In this document: positions 1 to 6,662 of the stretch, piece by piece
Numbering within the stretch: position 1 is the first letter of the stretch
Layout: every line of letters begins with the position of its first letter
Source: Candidatus Tayloriibacteriota bacterium
Lineage (GTDB): Bacteria; Patescibacteriota; Minisyncoccia; Phycocordibacterales; PALSA-1337
Assembly (NCBI GenBank): GCA_003170325.1
Contig: PMZP01000037.1
Coordinates: 1-11,104, forward strand
Direction: 5' to 3'
DNA length: 11,104 nt
Translations under genes and position numbers: made by a program
The notes under the pieces: model-generated
What the model saw: the letters and a program-made list of their open reading frames with translations, nothing else
The model's database searches: none
Told to the model about the DNA's origin: nothing

Positions 1-31
1 CTTTATAGTAGTTTTTCAAGCATATCTATTC

Positions 32-43
32 TATAATATATGC
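32..43 (+). promoter_or_regulatory. -10 box of a leaderless promoter
   Basis: A perfect TATAAT lies at 32-37, followed by exactly six bases and then the ATG at 44. The expected transcription start is therefore on the A of the start codon, giving an mRNA without a leader. No purine-rich Shine-Dalgarno sequence is present. A good -35 box is not visible in the few bases available upstream. Confidence 0.6.
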
Positions 44-2842
44 ATGAATCCCAACCTAGCCTCCTTCGAAGGGCAGACCAAGTTCGCCAGTCCGCAGGAA
101 GAATTGACGCGACTACGACAGGCGGCTTTGACGCGCATCGAACAGGCCAAAGAAGGTGGACAGGAGGTGGCACCACATGAGGCCGCCAAGGAACAAGTCA
201 AGCAATACGCCGCCACTGCGCCAACTGAAGTACTTCATCCGGACTACGCTTTGAAGCCAGACCAAGCCGAGGCCATCACTTTGGAACTGGCGCCAGAGGA
301 ACATGACAAGCAGATAGAACAGCTATTGGGCGTCATGGAAGAGAAGGGCATCAGGAACGCCATGACGGTGGCCGAGAAGATGAACAATCCGCACCTCCTC
401 GACGATTTCCACCGCGTGCTCGTCCAATTCATCGCTTCCAACTACCCCATCCAAGGCCTCAAGGAGAAAGACCCGCTTTGGAAACCGCTTCACATGACCC
501 TCTTCGAAGTCAGCTTGCCGGAAACTTCCGAGGAGGACAAGAAGAAACAGCTCAAGGAATTGATCTCCGGCATGGAGCAGTTCTATTCCGGTATGCTTTC
601 CATCTCTTCCGACCGGAAAGACCCTGCTTGGTTCACCGTCGAGATCGCCAACTCGAACGGATCAGATGAGTTCGTCTTCTATGTCTCTGTTCCGACTTCA
701 CGCAAGGAATTGTTCGAGAAACAGATACTAGCAGTCTTTCCTGGCGCGCACGTCAACGTGCACAAGAATGATTACAACATTTTCAACTCAACCGGTGTCT
801 CGATCGCGTCATACGCCAAGCTTTCCAAGCATCCGCTTTATCCGCTGAAGCCATTCGAGTTGTTCGATGTCGATCCACTGAACGCCATCCTGAACAGCTT
901 TTCCAAGATCGACAAAGTCGGTGAAGGCGCGGCTATCCAACTTATCATCGGCAGTCGTGAAGACGCATATTCGGCTTCCGGTGTGAAAGCCATCGAAAAG
1001 ATCCGCAAAGGAGAGAAGGTCAAGGATGCCTTGGCGGAGATGGATCACGGCATCGGTGGGGCGATCTTCAAGGAAGTCTCCAAAGAAGTCTCCGGCATGT
1101 TCAAGACCAAAGAAAAATCCGACAAAGATAAAGAAGAGAAGGAAAAGCGGGCGCAGGCTCTGGATCAGACGGCCGTGGAACAATTCACCCGCAAGCTGAA
1201 GAGTCCGTTCGTTTCCGTCAATCTGCGCGTGCTGGCTTCGTCAGCGACTGAAGCGGAATCTCTGGGCATACTTCACGATCTGGAATCGAGTTTCAATCAG
1301 TTCGAGAACGGTCACGGGAATCGTATAGAGTGGGAGCTGGTATCTAGGAGCTCGAAGTTGGCGGAAATCTCCAGAGAATTCACGCTAAGGGCATTCGACG
1401 ACAAGGAAGCCATGACGTTGAACCTCGAAGAGATGACCACCTGCCTACACTTCCCGGCCTCGACGGTCTCGCGAGCCGCTCCGCAACTCAAGCAATCCAA
1501 AGCCGGAACATCGCCGGCGCCTCTCGATGTGCCGCAAGATGGCACGTTGTTAGGCATCAACGATCATCGTGGAACCGCTCAAAAGATCTATATTGCTCCG
1601 GAAGACCGCATGCGCCATTTCTATGTCATCGGCCAGACCGGTACTGGAAAGACCGGACTTCTCAAGAATATGATAATTCAGGACATCAAAGCCGGTCACG
1701 GCGCTTGTTTCATCGATCCGCACGGTTCCGATGTTATGGATGTCCTGGCAAATATTCCGGCAAACAGATATGAAGACGTCGTCTATTTTGACCCGGCTTC
1801 TATAGATAGGCCCATGGCTTTGAATATGCTCGAATATGATCAGCGTTCCCCTGAGCAGAAGACTTTCGTGGTCAACGAGATGTTTTCCATTTTCCAGAAA
1901 CTCTACGGTGGTGTGCCGGAATCGATGGGTCCTATATTCGAGCAATACTTCCGCAATGCCACCGGCCTGGTCGTCGAAGATCCCGATTCCGGTTGCACAC
2001 TCCTAGACGTCTCGCGAGTCATGTCCAACAAGGCTTTCCGCGATCTGAAGATATCGAAATGCAAGAATCCGGTCATCGTCCAATTCTGGAAAGAGATCGC
2101 CGAAAAAGCTGGCGGGGAAGCATCGCTCGCTAACGTCGTACCGTACATCACTTCCAAATTCGACGTCTTCCTGGCCAATGAGATCATGCGACCTATCATC
2201 GCCCAGGAAAAGTCCTCTTTCAACATGCGCGACATCATGGATAACAAGAAGATCCTGCTGGTCAATCTCTCGAAGGGAAGGCTTGGCGACATCAATTCAC
2301 ATCTGATCGGCCTTATTCTCGTCGGAAAGATATTAATGGCTGCGTTATCGCGAGTGGATGCTTTTGGCAAGGGAGCGGGTGCCATGCCAGATTTCTTCCT
2401 GTACTTGGATGAATTCCAGAATATAACAACCGATTCTATTTCCACGATTTTGAGCGAGGCCCGCAAGTATCGCCTAGCCTTGACCGTCGCCCACCAATTC
2501 ATCGGCCAGCTCGACGAGAAGATCAAGAATGCCGTCTTCGGCAACGTCGGCTCCATGGCCGTCTTCCGCGTCGGCTCCGATGATGCCGAGTTCCTGGAGA
2601 AGCAATTCACACCCGTTTTCACTCGTACCGACATCACCAATCTCGACAACCGTAACGCCTATGTCCGCCTGCTCGCGAACGGCCGTCCGGCCAAGCCATT
2701 CAACATCGCCACTGTCAATCTGGAGAAAGGGAATCCTGACCAGATAGACAAGCTCAAGGAGCTCTCCTTCCTGACATTCGGCCGCCGTCGCGAAGAAGTC
2801 GAGGCGGAGATCATGAGGAAGTATGAAGGGATTAAGGGGTAA
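44..2842 (+). CDS. VirD4/TraG/HerA-type P-loop ATPase (type IV secretion/conjugation-like)
   Basis: This 932-residue protein is a hexameric-motor type ATPase of the VirD4/TraD/HerA-FtsK class, which move DNA or protein substrates through envelope channels. Walker A is GQTGTGKT at residues 530-537, a DPHG motif follows at 558-561, and Walker B is FFLYLDE at 784-790 with D789 and E790 as the Mg/catalytic acids. A later AHQFIGQLDE segment near 820 matches the conserved glutamine region of these motors. The N-terminal half has two similar alpha/beta stretches (about 145-260 and 385-475), separated by a highly charged Lys/Glu linker at 353-372. No membrane span is visible, unlike classical VirD4, so it may act in the cytoplasm or through a membrane partner. 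ATG at 44 is chosen because the -10 box sits six bases before it. Fold class is secure; the exact substrate (DNA conjugation, pilus or other) is not. The partner genes would lie upstream of the window. Confidence 0.85.
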   Translation: MNPNLASFEGQTKFASPQEELTRLRQAALTRIEQAKEGGQEVAPHEAAKEQVKQYAATAPTEVLHPDYALKPDQAEAITLELAPEEHDKQIEQLLGVMEEKGIRNAMTVAEKMNNPHLLDDFHRVLVQFIASNYPIQGLKEKDPLWKPLHMTLFEVSLPETSEEDKKKQLKELISGMEQFYSGMLSISSDRKDPAWFTVEIANSNGSDEFVFYVSVPTSRKELFEKQILAVFPGAHVNVHKNDYNIFNSTGVSIASYAKLSKHPLYPLKPFELFDVDPLNAILNSFSKIDKVGEGAAIQLIIGSREDAYSASGVKAIEKIRKGEKVKDALAEMDHGIGGAIFKEVSKEVSGMFKTKEKSDKDKEEKEKRAQALDQTAVEQFTRKLKSPFVSVNLRVLASSATEAESLGILHDLESSFNQFENGHGNRIEWELVSRSSKLAEISREFTLRAFDDKEAMTLNLEEMTTCLHFPASTVSRAAPQLKQSKAGTSPAPLDVPQDGTLLGINDHRGTAQKIYIAPEDRMRHFYVIGQTGTGKTGLLKNMIIQDIKAGHGACFIDPHGSDVMDVLANIPANRYEDVVYFDPASIDRPMALNMLEYDQRSPEQKTFVVNEMFSIFQKLYGGVPESMGPIFEQYFRNATGLVVEDPDSGCTLLDVSRVMSNKAFRDLKISKCKNPVIVQFWKEIAEKAGGEASLANVVPYITSKFDVFLANEIMRPIIAQEKSSFNMRDIMDNKKILLVNLSKGRLGDINSHLIGLILVGKILMAALSRVDAFGKGAGAMPDFFLYLDEFQNITTDSISTILSEARKYRLALTVAHQFIGQLDEKIKNAVFGNVGSMAVFRVGSDDAEFLEKQFTPVFTRTDITNLDNRNAYVRLLANGRPAKPFNIATVNLEKGNPDQIDKLKELSFLTFGRRREEVEAEIMRKYEGIKG

Positions 2843-2863
2843 ATTATTTATATTCAAATTCGA

Positions 2864-2892
2864 TTGCACCCTAGAGCAAGCGGTGCTAGTAT
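2864..2892 (+). promoter_or_regulatory. Promoter with extended -10 ahead of the small RNA
   Basis: TTGCAC at 2864-2869 serves as -35, followed by a 17-base spacer and TAGTAT at 2887-2892 as -10, with the extended -10 dinucleotide TG at 2884-2885. The expected start is at 2899-2900, exactly the base of the first helix of the RNA structure downstream. The same arrangement (TTGCAC, 17 bases, TGC before the -10) occurs in front of bL31 at 9376-9404, which supports it as a real promoter type in this genome. Confidence 0.6.
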
Positions 2893-2898
2893 ATAGGC

Positions 2899-2989
2899 TA
2901 GGCACTTGTGAGGGTTTCGACTCTCCCACGGTTAATCAAACCGTAGCCAAGTGCTTACAATAATCATCAGGAAACTGGTGATTTTTGTT
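2899..2989 (+). ncRNA. Candidate small structured RNA, three-way junction
   Basis: Between two convergent genes sits a compact unit of promoter, folded RNA and terminator, about 90 nucleotides long. The outer helix pairs 2899-2908 with 2948-2957 (10 bp including one G-U). It encloses two hairpins: 2910-2914 with 2921-2925 (5 bp, loop UUUCGA) and 2928-2933 with 2939-2944 (6 perfect bp, loop AAUCA). The single-stranded joints are U, CC and AGC. Five bases separate the outer helix from a terminator hairpin. I do not recognise the fold as 4.5S/SRP, 6S, tmRNA or a tRNA, and no reading frame of note lies in it. It could instead be a structured 3' end for the flanking mRNAs; the well-placed promoter argues for an independent RNA. 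Confidence 0.5.
2963..2989 (+). terminator. Rho-independent terminator with GAAA tetraloop
   Basis: The stem 2963-2970 pairs with 2975-2982 (8 bp with one G-U), closed by a GAAA tetraloop at 2971-2974 and followed by TTTTGTT. The T-run is on the right, so it works on plus-strand transcripts: the small RNA, and any read-through from the ATPase gene. Its left stem contains the stop codon of the minus-strand gene that ends at 2967. On the minus strand the following bases are only a weak T tract. Confidence 0.75.
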
Positions 2990-3524
2990 GCATTTCATCT
3001 GGGTCAAGGTCACTGACAATATTGCCGTCATGTTCTAGATCGTCATCGTATAATTTCCTCTCCTTTGTTATCTCGTTCATTTTCCAGAAGGGAATTATGC
3101 TCCAGAAGAATCTTTGGCCGCCGCTAACCTCTTTAACGACAACCTTTATCCTGACCTTGCCGATAACGGCGACGAATTCATAATATGAAACGTCCTTTGG
3201 TACTTTCTCCCATTTCCCGTGTCTTTTTTGGCGCACCCATTCCTTTCGCTTCCATATTCCCTGGACAGTGTGCGATGATCGAAGGATCTCTGGGACCAAA
3301 TAGAATAATTTAAGTCGTAGATACTGGTCGAATTTGTAGCGTGGCTTATTCCATTCCTTGAATTTGATGTGGTCTAACCCGCGAGCATTGAAATTGACCG
3401 TACCTTTGAAATACGGGCATAGGATAGGTTGAGTTTCCTTGTATGTTTTCTCCGCCTTATCTTTGATCCTTTGCAAATCGGCATCAGAAATTTCAACCGG
3501 CTTTACTTTTCCAGGCATAAACAT
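2967..3524 (-). CDS. RelE/PBECR-like nuclease-fold protein (tentative)
   Basis: The protein has 185 residues from the ATG at 3524. Its middle part (about 33-150) has a cysteine-proline-aromatic start, a GLDHIKF motif with His52, an R-rich helix ending in LVPEIL, a basic loop, a beta segment (YYEFVAVIGKVRIKVVV) and a terminal FFWSI strand at 139-143. This order resembles phage-barnase/EndoU/colicin/RelE-like (PBECR) nuclease domains, small RNases often found as toxins or toxin tails. That assignment rests on pattern memory only. The tail (150-185) is acidic. An in-frame GTG at 3581 would add 19 residues (204 in total), but an extended -10 box ends six bases before the ATG at 3524, so I prefer the shorter leaderless form. 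It is isolated, divergent from 3621 and convergent with the small RNA. The DNA here is more AT-rich than the ATPase gene, consistent with an accessory origin. No antitoxin gene is evident beside it. Confidence 0.7.
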   Translation of the reverse strand: MFMPGKVKPVEISDADLQRIKDKAEKTYKETQPILCPYFKGTVNFNARGLDHIKFKEWNKPRYKFDQYLRLKLFYLVPEILRSSHTVQGIWKRKEWVRQKRHGKWEKVPKDVSYYEFVAVIGKVRIKVVVKEVSGGQRFFWSIIPFWKMNEITKERKLYDDDLEHDGNIVSDLDPDEMQQKSPVS

Positions 3525-3530
3525 GCCGAG

Positions 3531-3539
3531 AGTATAGCA
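3531..3539 (-). promoter_or_regulatory. Extended -10 box, leaderless promoter
   Basis: On the minus strand, TGC followed by TATACT (3536 down to 3531) forms an extended -10. Six bases later comes the ATG at 3524. A weak -35 (CTGCAA) lies 17 bases upstream. The position inside the longer GTG-started frame is the main reason to choose the internal ATG. Confidence 0.5.
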
Positions 3540-3605
3540 AATCGCCAATGTGTTTGCAGAAGCATACGAGATTGTTGCCACAACTAATGCGTGTAATCGC
3601 TACTA

Positions 3606-3614
3606 TGATATAAT
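3606..3614 (+). promoter_or_regulatory. Extended -10 box, leaderless promoter
   Basis: A perfect extended -10, TGA then TATAAT (3609-3614), is followed by six bases and the ATG at 3621. No Shine-Dalgarno sequence and no convincing -35 box are present. It is divergent from the promoter at 3531-3539, with about 70 bases between the two -10 boxes. Confidence 0.65.
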
Positions 3615-3620
3615 ACATTA

Positions 3621-3845
3621 ATGAAAAACTCGGAAGCTTCGGTCGAATCTCCGTCCATGACCATAGATTTCGCTAAATCCTCTATCTTGGAAATCCGTCA
3701 ACGCATCGCTGTAATGGGTGCCAATGACAGTGAATTTCATTCGATTGACGAGATTATATCCGACATGGAATCAATGAAAATCGAACCGGCACAAGCTGTC
3801 GAACAGGCAAGTCTGATATTAAATGGTAAGCAGGATTATCATTGA
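3621..3845 (+). CDS. Small acidic helical protein, unknown
   Basis: A 74-residue protein that I do not recognise. After a serine-rich start (residues 1-15) it is predicted to be helical: an ILEIRQRIAVMG helix, a short acidic link (DSEFHSIDEIISDMES), then a second helix ending in NGKQDYH. The pattern of an acidic helical pair with a Pro-Ala-X-Ala turn and a short polar tail is common among small uncharacterised proteins of CPR genomes, by memory only. ATG at 3621 is fixed by the extended -10 six bases upstream. It is the first gene of a likely two-gene unit with 3855. The two frames are the same phase, separated only by the TGA stop and three codons, so read-through would give one 215-codon product. 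Confidence 0.7.
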   Translation: MKNSEASVESPSMTIDFAKSSILEIRQRIAVMGANDSEFHSIDEIISDMESMKIEPAQAVEQASLILNGKQDYH

Positions 3846-3854
3846 TCAATTAAC

Positions 3855-4268
3855 ATGTCAGAATCAATTAAACCACAAGAACAACTTCCGAAATTGACTG
3901 ACTCTGAAGCCGTCGCTATTTTACGTAATGAGACCGGAGGTCCTCTAGCGATACGTTGGTTCGATCAGATTAAAAGCGAGCTGGATCTATTGCATGTAAA
4001 ATGTGAGACGCAGGATGATCCTGATGATTCCGTGCGAGCTGATATTTGGATGAGCATACGGGTAGCTATAGTGAAATTTCGGGCTGGTTATTCGGATGAC
4101 GCCATTGAAGACCTCCAAAATTGGCAGATCGGAGGCAACGTGAATGATAAGGAAGATCGCATTGTCAGAGCGTTGGGATATATGAAGTCGGGTGAATCGG
4201 CCGCAGAAGCACAGCTCGAGATTCTTCTAGGTGAAGTTAACGAAAATTTAGGATGGATGCTAGAATAA
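3855..4268 (+). CDS. Acidic helical protein, unknown
   Basis: A 137-residue soluble protein with no recognised family. It appears almost wholly helical: a polar start (1-15), helix DSEAVAILRN, a WFDQIKSELDLLHVKC helix, an acidic turn (DDPDDSVRAD), a WMSIRVAIVKFRAGY helix, then two more helices (SDDAIEDLQNW and KEDRIVRALGYMKSG) and a C-terminal helix. The helix-turn-helix pairs of around 30 residues are vaguely TPR-like, without clear TPR consensus residues. No promoter is evident in the nine bases after the 3621 gene, so it is probably co-transcribed and translationally coupled. No Shine-Dalgarno sequence precedes it. It ends 51 bases before the coiled-coil gene, which has its own promoter. 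Confidence 0.7.
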   Translation: MSESIKPQEQLPKLTDSEAVAILRNETGGPLAIRWFDQIKSELDLLHVKCETQDDPDDSVRADIWMSIRVAIVKFRAGYSDDAIEDLQNWQIGGNVNDKEDRIVRALGYMKSGESAAEAQLEILLGEVNENLGWMLE

Positions 4269-4286
4269 TCCCATGATCACATTCAA

Positions 4287-4302
4287 TATAATGTTGTATA
4301 AT
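4287..4302 (+). promoter_or_regulatory. Two tandem -10 boxes, ten bases apart
   Basis: Perfect TATAAT hexamers occur at 4287-4292 and 4297-4302, separated by four bases, so both are on the same helical face. They predict starts at about 4299 and 4309, giving short leaders of about 21 or 11 bases for the gene at 4320. The longer leader would keep GGTAGGT (4304-4310), the only purine-rich Shine-Dalgarno-like stretch seen before a start in this window. Confidence 0.45.
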
Positions 4303-4319
4303 AGGTAGGTACAACTCCA

Positions 4320-6383
4320 ATGAGTCCCGAATCGCCACAATCCAATCAGAATCTCGCGCCGCAGGAAATTAAGAAAAATCCGGAAATTCTGGCGGCAGTT
4401 TCTAGTCCAAATGAGGACATGATAGAAGTGCCGGCCTTCTCGCCAGACTCGCCGGGACCTGAAGCGCCGCAGCTTATCTTCAAAGAAAAGCCGATTTTAG
4501 GGGTGGCGCAAGAGCCTCGTATAGATCTCGAAGCACCCAAAACACCCGACCAGATCAAAGATGAACGATTTATGGGGATTATCAAAGAGCTCGAAGACCA
4601 ATGGATGAAAGAGACTCACGGTTACCTAGAGAGACAATTGAGCATTAGGGAGCTCGAGCAGAGAAAACATTTCGCAGAGTTAGCTGGTCAAACCTGGGAC
4701 GGAAAAACGACGGCTCCTACAGACGAGTGGATGGATTTCTACTTCAGCTTTAGAGGCGGGCAATCCGTTCCTGCAAAGGCAAAAAAGATCCTGGCCGAAA
4801 GATTCCCGGAATATGCCGAAAAACCGAAAGCTAAGATCGAAGAACCCAAGGAGCCGGAAGAGGCTAAGGAATCGAAGCTGGCCGAAGATAAAGGCGAATC
4901 CGTCGACAGGAAGAAATTCTTGGTAGATCAGGGTTACGGAGAAGATTATGTAAAGGAATTGAGCAATGAGCAGGTTGAAGGGCTTTACAATAAATTTGCG
5001 GTAAAACCGGTTAAGCCCGAAGAGAAAGCGGCAGAAGCTCAAAAAGCTGAAGTTGATACCAAAGAGAGCGAAGCGAAAGTCCCGAGCAATGAAGTTAGTG
5101 AAAAAGATGCAAAAAGTCGAGAAGTGGTCGCTGACGTCCACGAATCAGAAGCAGAGCCGGAAAACGAAAAGACTCTGGTTGAGACTTTCCGTCAAAAGTT
5201 TGGCATTGACAATATCATAGATTCGACGAAGATCGTTTACAATGGTTTTATCGCTGGCTGGTATGAGGGCAAGGTGGCGGAAAAAGGAGTTGCCATAACG
5301 GAGCTAAACAAGAGCATCGTTTCGATGGAAAAGGACGAAAAACACATTTCCGAGCAGTTGAAGATCTTCAGATCAGACGGCAATATCAGCGAGAAGACTC
5401 TGCTCAAGATCGAGAGTGAGAGGCAAAAGATGGAGACGAAGATCGGCGGCGCCAAGCAGGATCTCAACCAGGAAAACGCGAAACTCGAATCGCTGGCTAT
5501 AAACAGAAGCGTATTTGAAAGAAATCGTGATTTATCGTGCCGCACCTATACCGAAAGGACGCGCGCGGAGCTTAGACCTTTTGAGGAGAAGCTTTCCGAT
5601 CTTGCTCTGACTAGGGATCAGCTCCGAAATGAGATATCGAGAGACAATGAGATGCTCTCCAAGCGCCGCGCGGAGCTGGCAAAGCTAGCGGAAAAGGCCG
5701 AAGCCGAAAAATTCCCCTCATTGCGCCGGGCAACTAGGGAGATTATAAAGAAGATAGAAACCGAGGCAAGCGCTTTCGAGAAGGAGATACGAGACCGTGA
5801 AAAACATGGGATCAATATCGATAAGGAGATCGACAAAGCGCAAAAGAGAGCTGAACCGCTTCGAGATAAATGCTCCGAACTCGAACGGATCATGGCCGGC
5901 AAGGAACCGGAAGAGGCGCCGGTTCTGAACGTGAAAGCATCTGGACGGAAAATTGGCAGAGATGTGATCATAGATTCCGGCGGAAATTCATCAGAAGTAA
6001 GTTCCGAGGAGACCGTGAAGATCGTCCCGGAAGCCGAGTCGGTATATTCCGTCGAGGAGTTGGTCGATTCTTGGAATGAAGTCAATGGAAGCAAGATGCT
6101 TATAAATCCGGAGACGTTCAAGAAGAATGTATTTGAATCGCCGAAACGTAAAGAGGGTTCACGCATTTCAGTCAATGAATTTTGGTCCTCCGCCTCGCTT
6201 TATTCGGCCAGATTCGGGAACCAGGAACGGTTGGAAGGCATGCCCGACATGAAGAAGGAGGCCAAAAAGAAAGGGGGATTTTGGAGATGGCTTTTCGGCC
6301 TAGACGATAGCCGTATGGGGAAGAAACGACTTTTGGAGAATACGAAAAATAGACGGAACAAGCCGCCGCAGATAAAAAAGTAA
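4320..6383 (+). CDS. Large charged coiled-coil protein, unknown
   Basis: A 687-residue soluble protein of unknown function. Layout: a proline/serine-rich N-terminus (1-75); a helical, Trp-containing region (76-165); a small helical motif at 197-227 (VDQGYGEDYVKELSNEQVEGLY); a Lys/Glu/Ala-rich low-complexity linker (165-285); a long coiled coil with heptad-like spacing from about 315 to 527; a second linker (528-572); a small domain at 575-640 (SVEELVDSWNEV and SVNEFWSSASLYSARFG); and a tail that is strongly basic with an aromatic patch (GGFWRWLFGL, 652-661) followed by Lys/Arg/Asn. The aromatic-basic end could bind a membrane or nucleic acid; this is inference. SMC-like length of coil is present, but there are no Walker motifs. 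The next gene starts five bases after its stop, indicating an operon. ATG at 4320 follows tandem -10 boxes. Confidence 0.8.
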   Translation: MSPESPQSNQNLAPQEIKKNPEILAAVSSPNEDMIEVPAFSPDSPGPEAPQLIFKEKPILGVAQEPRIDLEAPKTPDQIKDERFMGIIKELEDQWMKETHGYLERQLSIRELEQRKHFAELAGQTWDGKTTAPTDEWMDFYFSFRGGQSVPAKAKKILAERFPEYAEKPKAKIEEPKEPEEAKESKLAEDKGESVDRKKFLVDQGYGEDYVKELSNEQVEGLYNKFAVKPVKPEEKAAEAQKAEVDTKESEAKVPSNEVSEKDAKSREVVADVHESEAEPENEKTLVETFRQKFGIDNIIDSTKIVYNGFIAGWYEGKVAEKGVAITELNKSIVSMEKDEKHISEQLKIFRSDGNISEKTLLKIESERQKMETKIGGAKQDLNQENAKLESLAINRSVFERNRDLSCRTYTERTRAELRPFEEKLSDLALTRDQLRNEISRDNEMLSKRRAELAKLAEKAEAEKFPSLRRATREIIKKIETEASAFEKEIRDREKHGINIDKEIDKAQKRAEPLRDKCSELERIMAGKEPEEAPVLNVKASGRKIGRDVIIDSGGNSSEVSSEETVKIVPEAESVYSVEELVDSWNEVNGSKMLINPETFKKNVFESPKRKEGSRISVNEFWSSASLYSARFGNQERLEGMPDMKKEAKKKGGFWRWLFGLDDSRMGKKRLLENTKNRRNKPPQIKK

Positions 6384-6388
6384 TAACC

Positions 6389-6637
6389 ATGAACACAGAT
6401 ACGACAAATCAAAGCCAAACCATTGATCCGCGTTTCGAGGAGATATTGAACGATATCTCAAAACAGCGTCTTTCGTCTGCGGCTTCCGGCGCGGCGCTCT
6501 TGGAAAAGGCGCGTATATTGGCGAAACAGCTGGAAAAGAATGACATAGAGCGCAGGGTGGAGATCCTCGACAAGCAAGTCTCGCTTGAATTGAATGAAGC
6601 TGCCAGCCAGTCATTACGATCTTTGTATGAAGATTAA
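6389..6637 (+). CDS. Small helical protein, unknown
   Basis: An 82-residue protein without a recognised family. Residues 1-12 are polar (Thr/Asn/Gln); the rest reads as two or three amphipathic helices (FEEILNDISKQRL, AALLEKARILAKQLEKNDIERRVEIL and VSLELNEAASQSLRSLYED), which could form a helical bundle or a coiled-coil partner. It starts five bases after the stop of the 687-residue coiled-coil gene, with no promoter or Shine-Dalgarno sequence between them, so it is probably translated by coupling from the same mRNA. That close linkage suggests the two products act together, perhaps by coiled-coil pairing; this is inference. A new promoter box follows before the next gene. Confidence 0.7.
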   Translation: MNTDTTNQSQTIDPRFEEILNDISKQRLSSAASGAALLEKARILAKQLEKNDIERRVEILDKQVSLELNEAASQSLRSLYED

Positions 6638-6650
6638 ACAGTTAAAGCGT

Positions 6651-6656
6651 TATAAC
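6651..6656 (+). promoter_or_regulatory. -10 box, leaderless promoter
   Basis: TATAAC at 6651-6656 is followed by six bases and the ATG at 6663, the same spacing as at 32-43, 3531-3539 and 3606-3614. There is no Shine-Dalgarno sequence in the 25-base gap. A clear -35 is not visible. Confidence 0.45.
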
Positions 6657-6662
6657 TAATTC

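Noticed and set aside
1903..2649. 248-codon frame on the minus strand inside the ATPase gene
   Set aside because: Low-complexity Ser/Arg/Ile-rich shadow of the highly conserved Walker region; no promoter and no plausible domain.
2910..2930. T-arm-like sequence suggesting a tRNA in 2860-2945
   Set aside because: The loop is six bases rather than the 7-base T loop, the expected acceptor stem does not pair, and no anticodon arm can be drawn.
2860..2960. Integron attC site or IS200/IS605-type end
   Set aside because: No RYYYAAC/GTTRRRY core pair, no integrase or transposase gene nearby; promoter and terminator explain the structure better.
2910..2975. Hammerhead-ribozyme-like words CTGATGA and GAAA on the minus strand
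   Set aside because: The bases between them do not form the required stem II, and no matching cleavage site or stem III is present. CTGATGA comes from the terminator stem and the stop codon.
3843..3845. UGA recoded as glycine (genetic code 25)
   Set aside because: The long frames have many ordinary glycine codons and no internal TGA at all; both TGA codons seen are at plausible gene ends.
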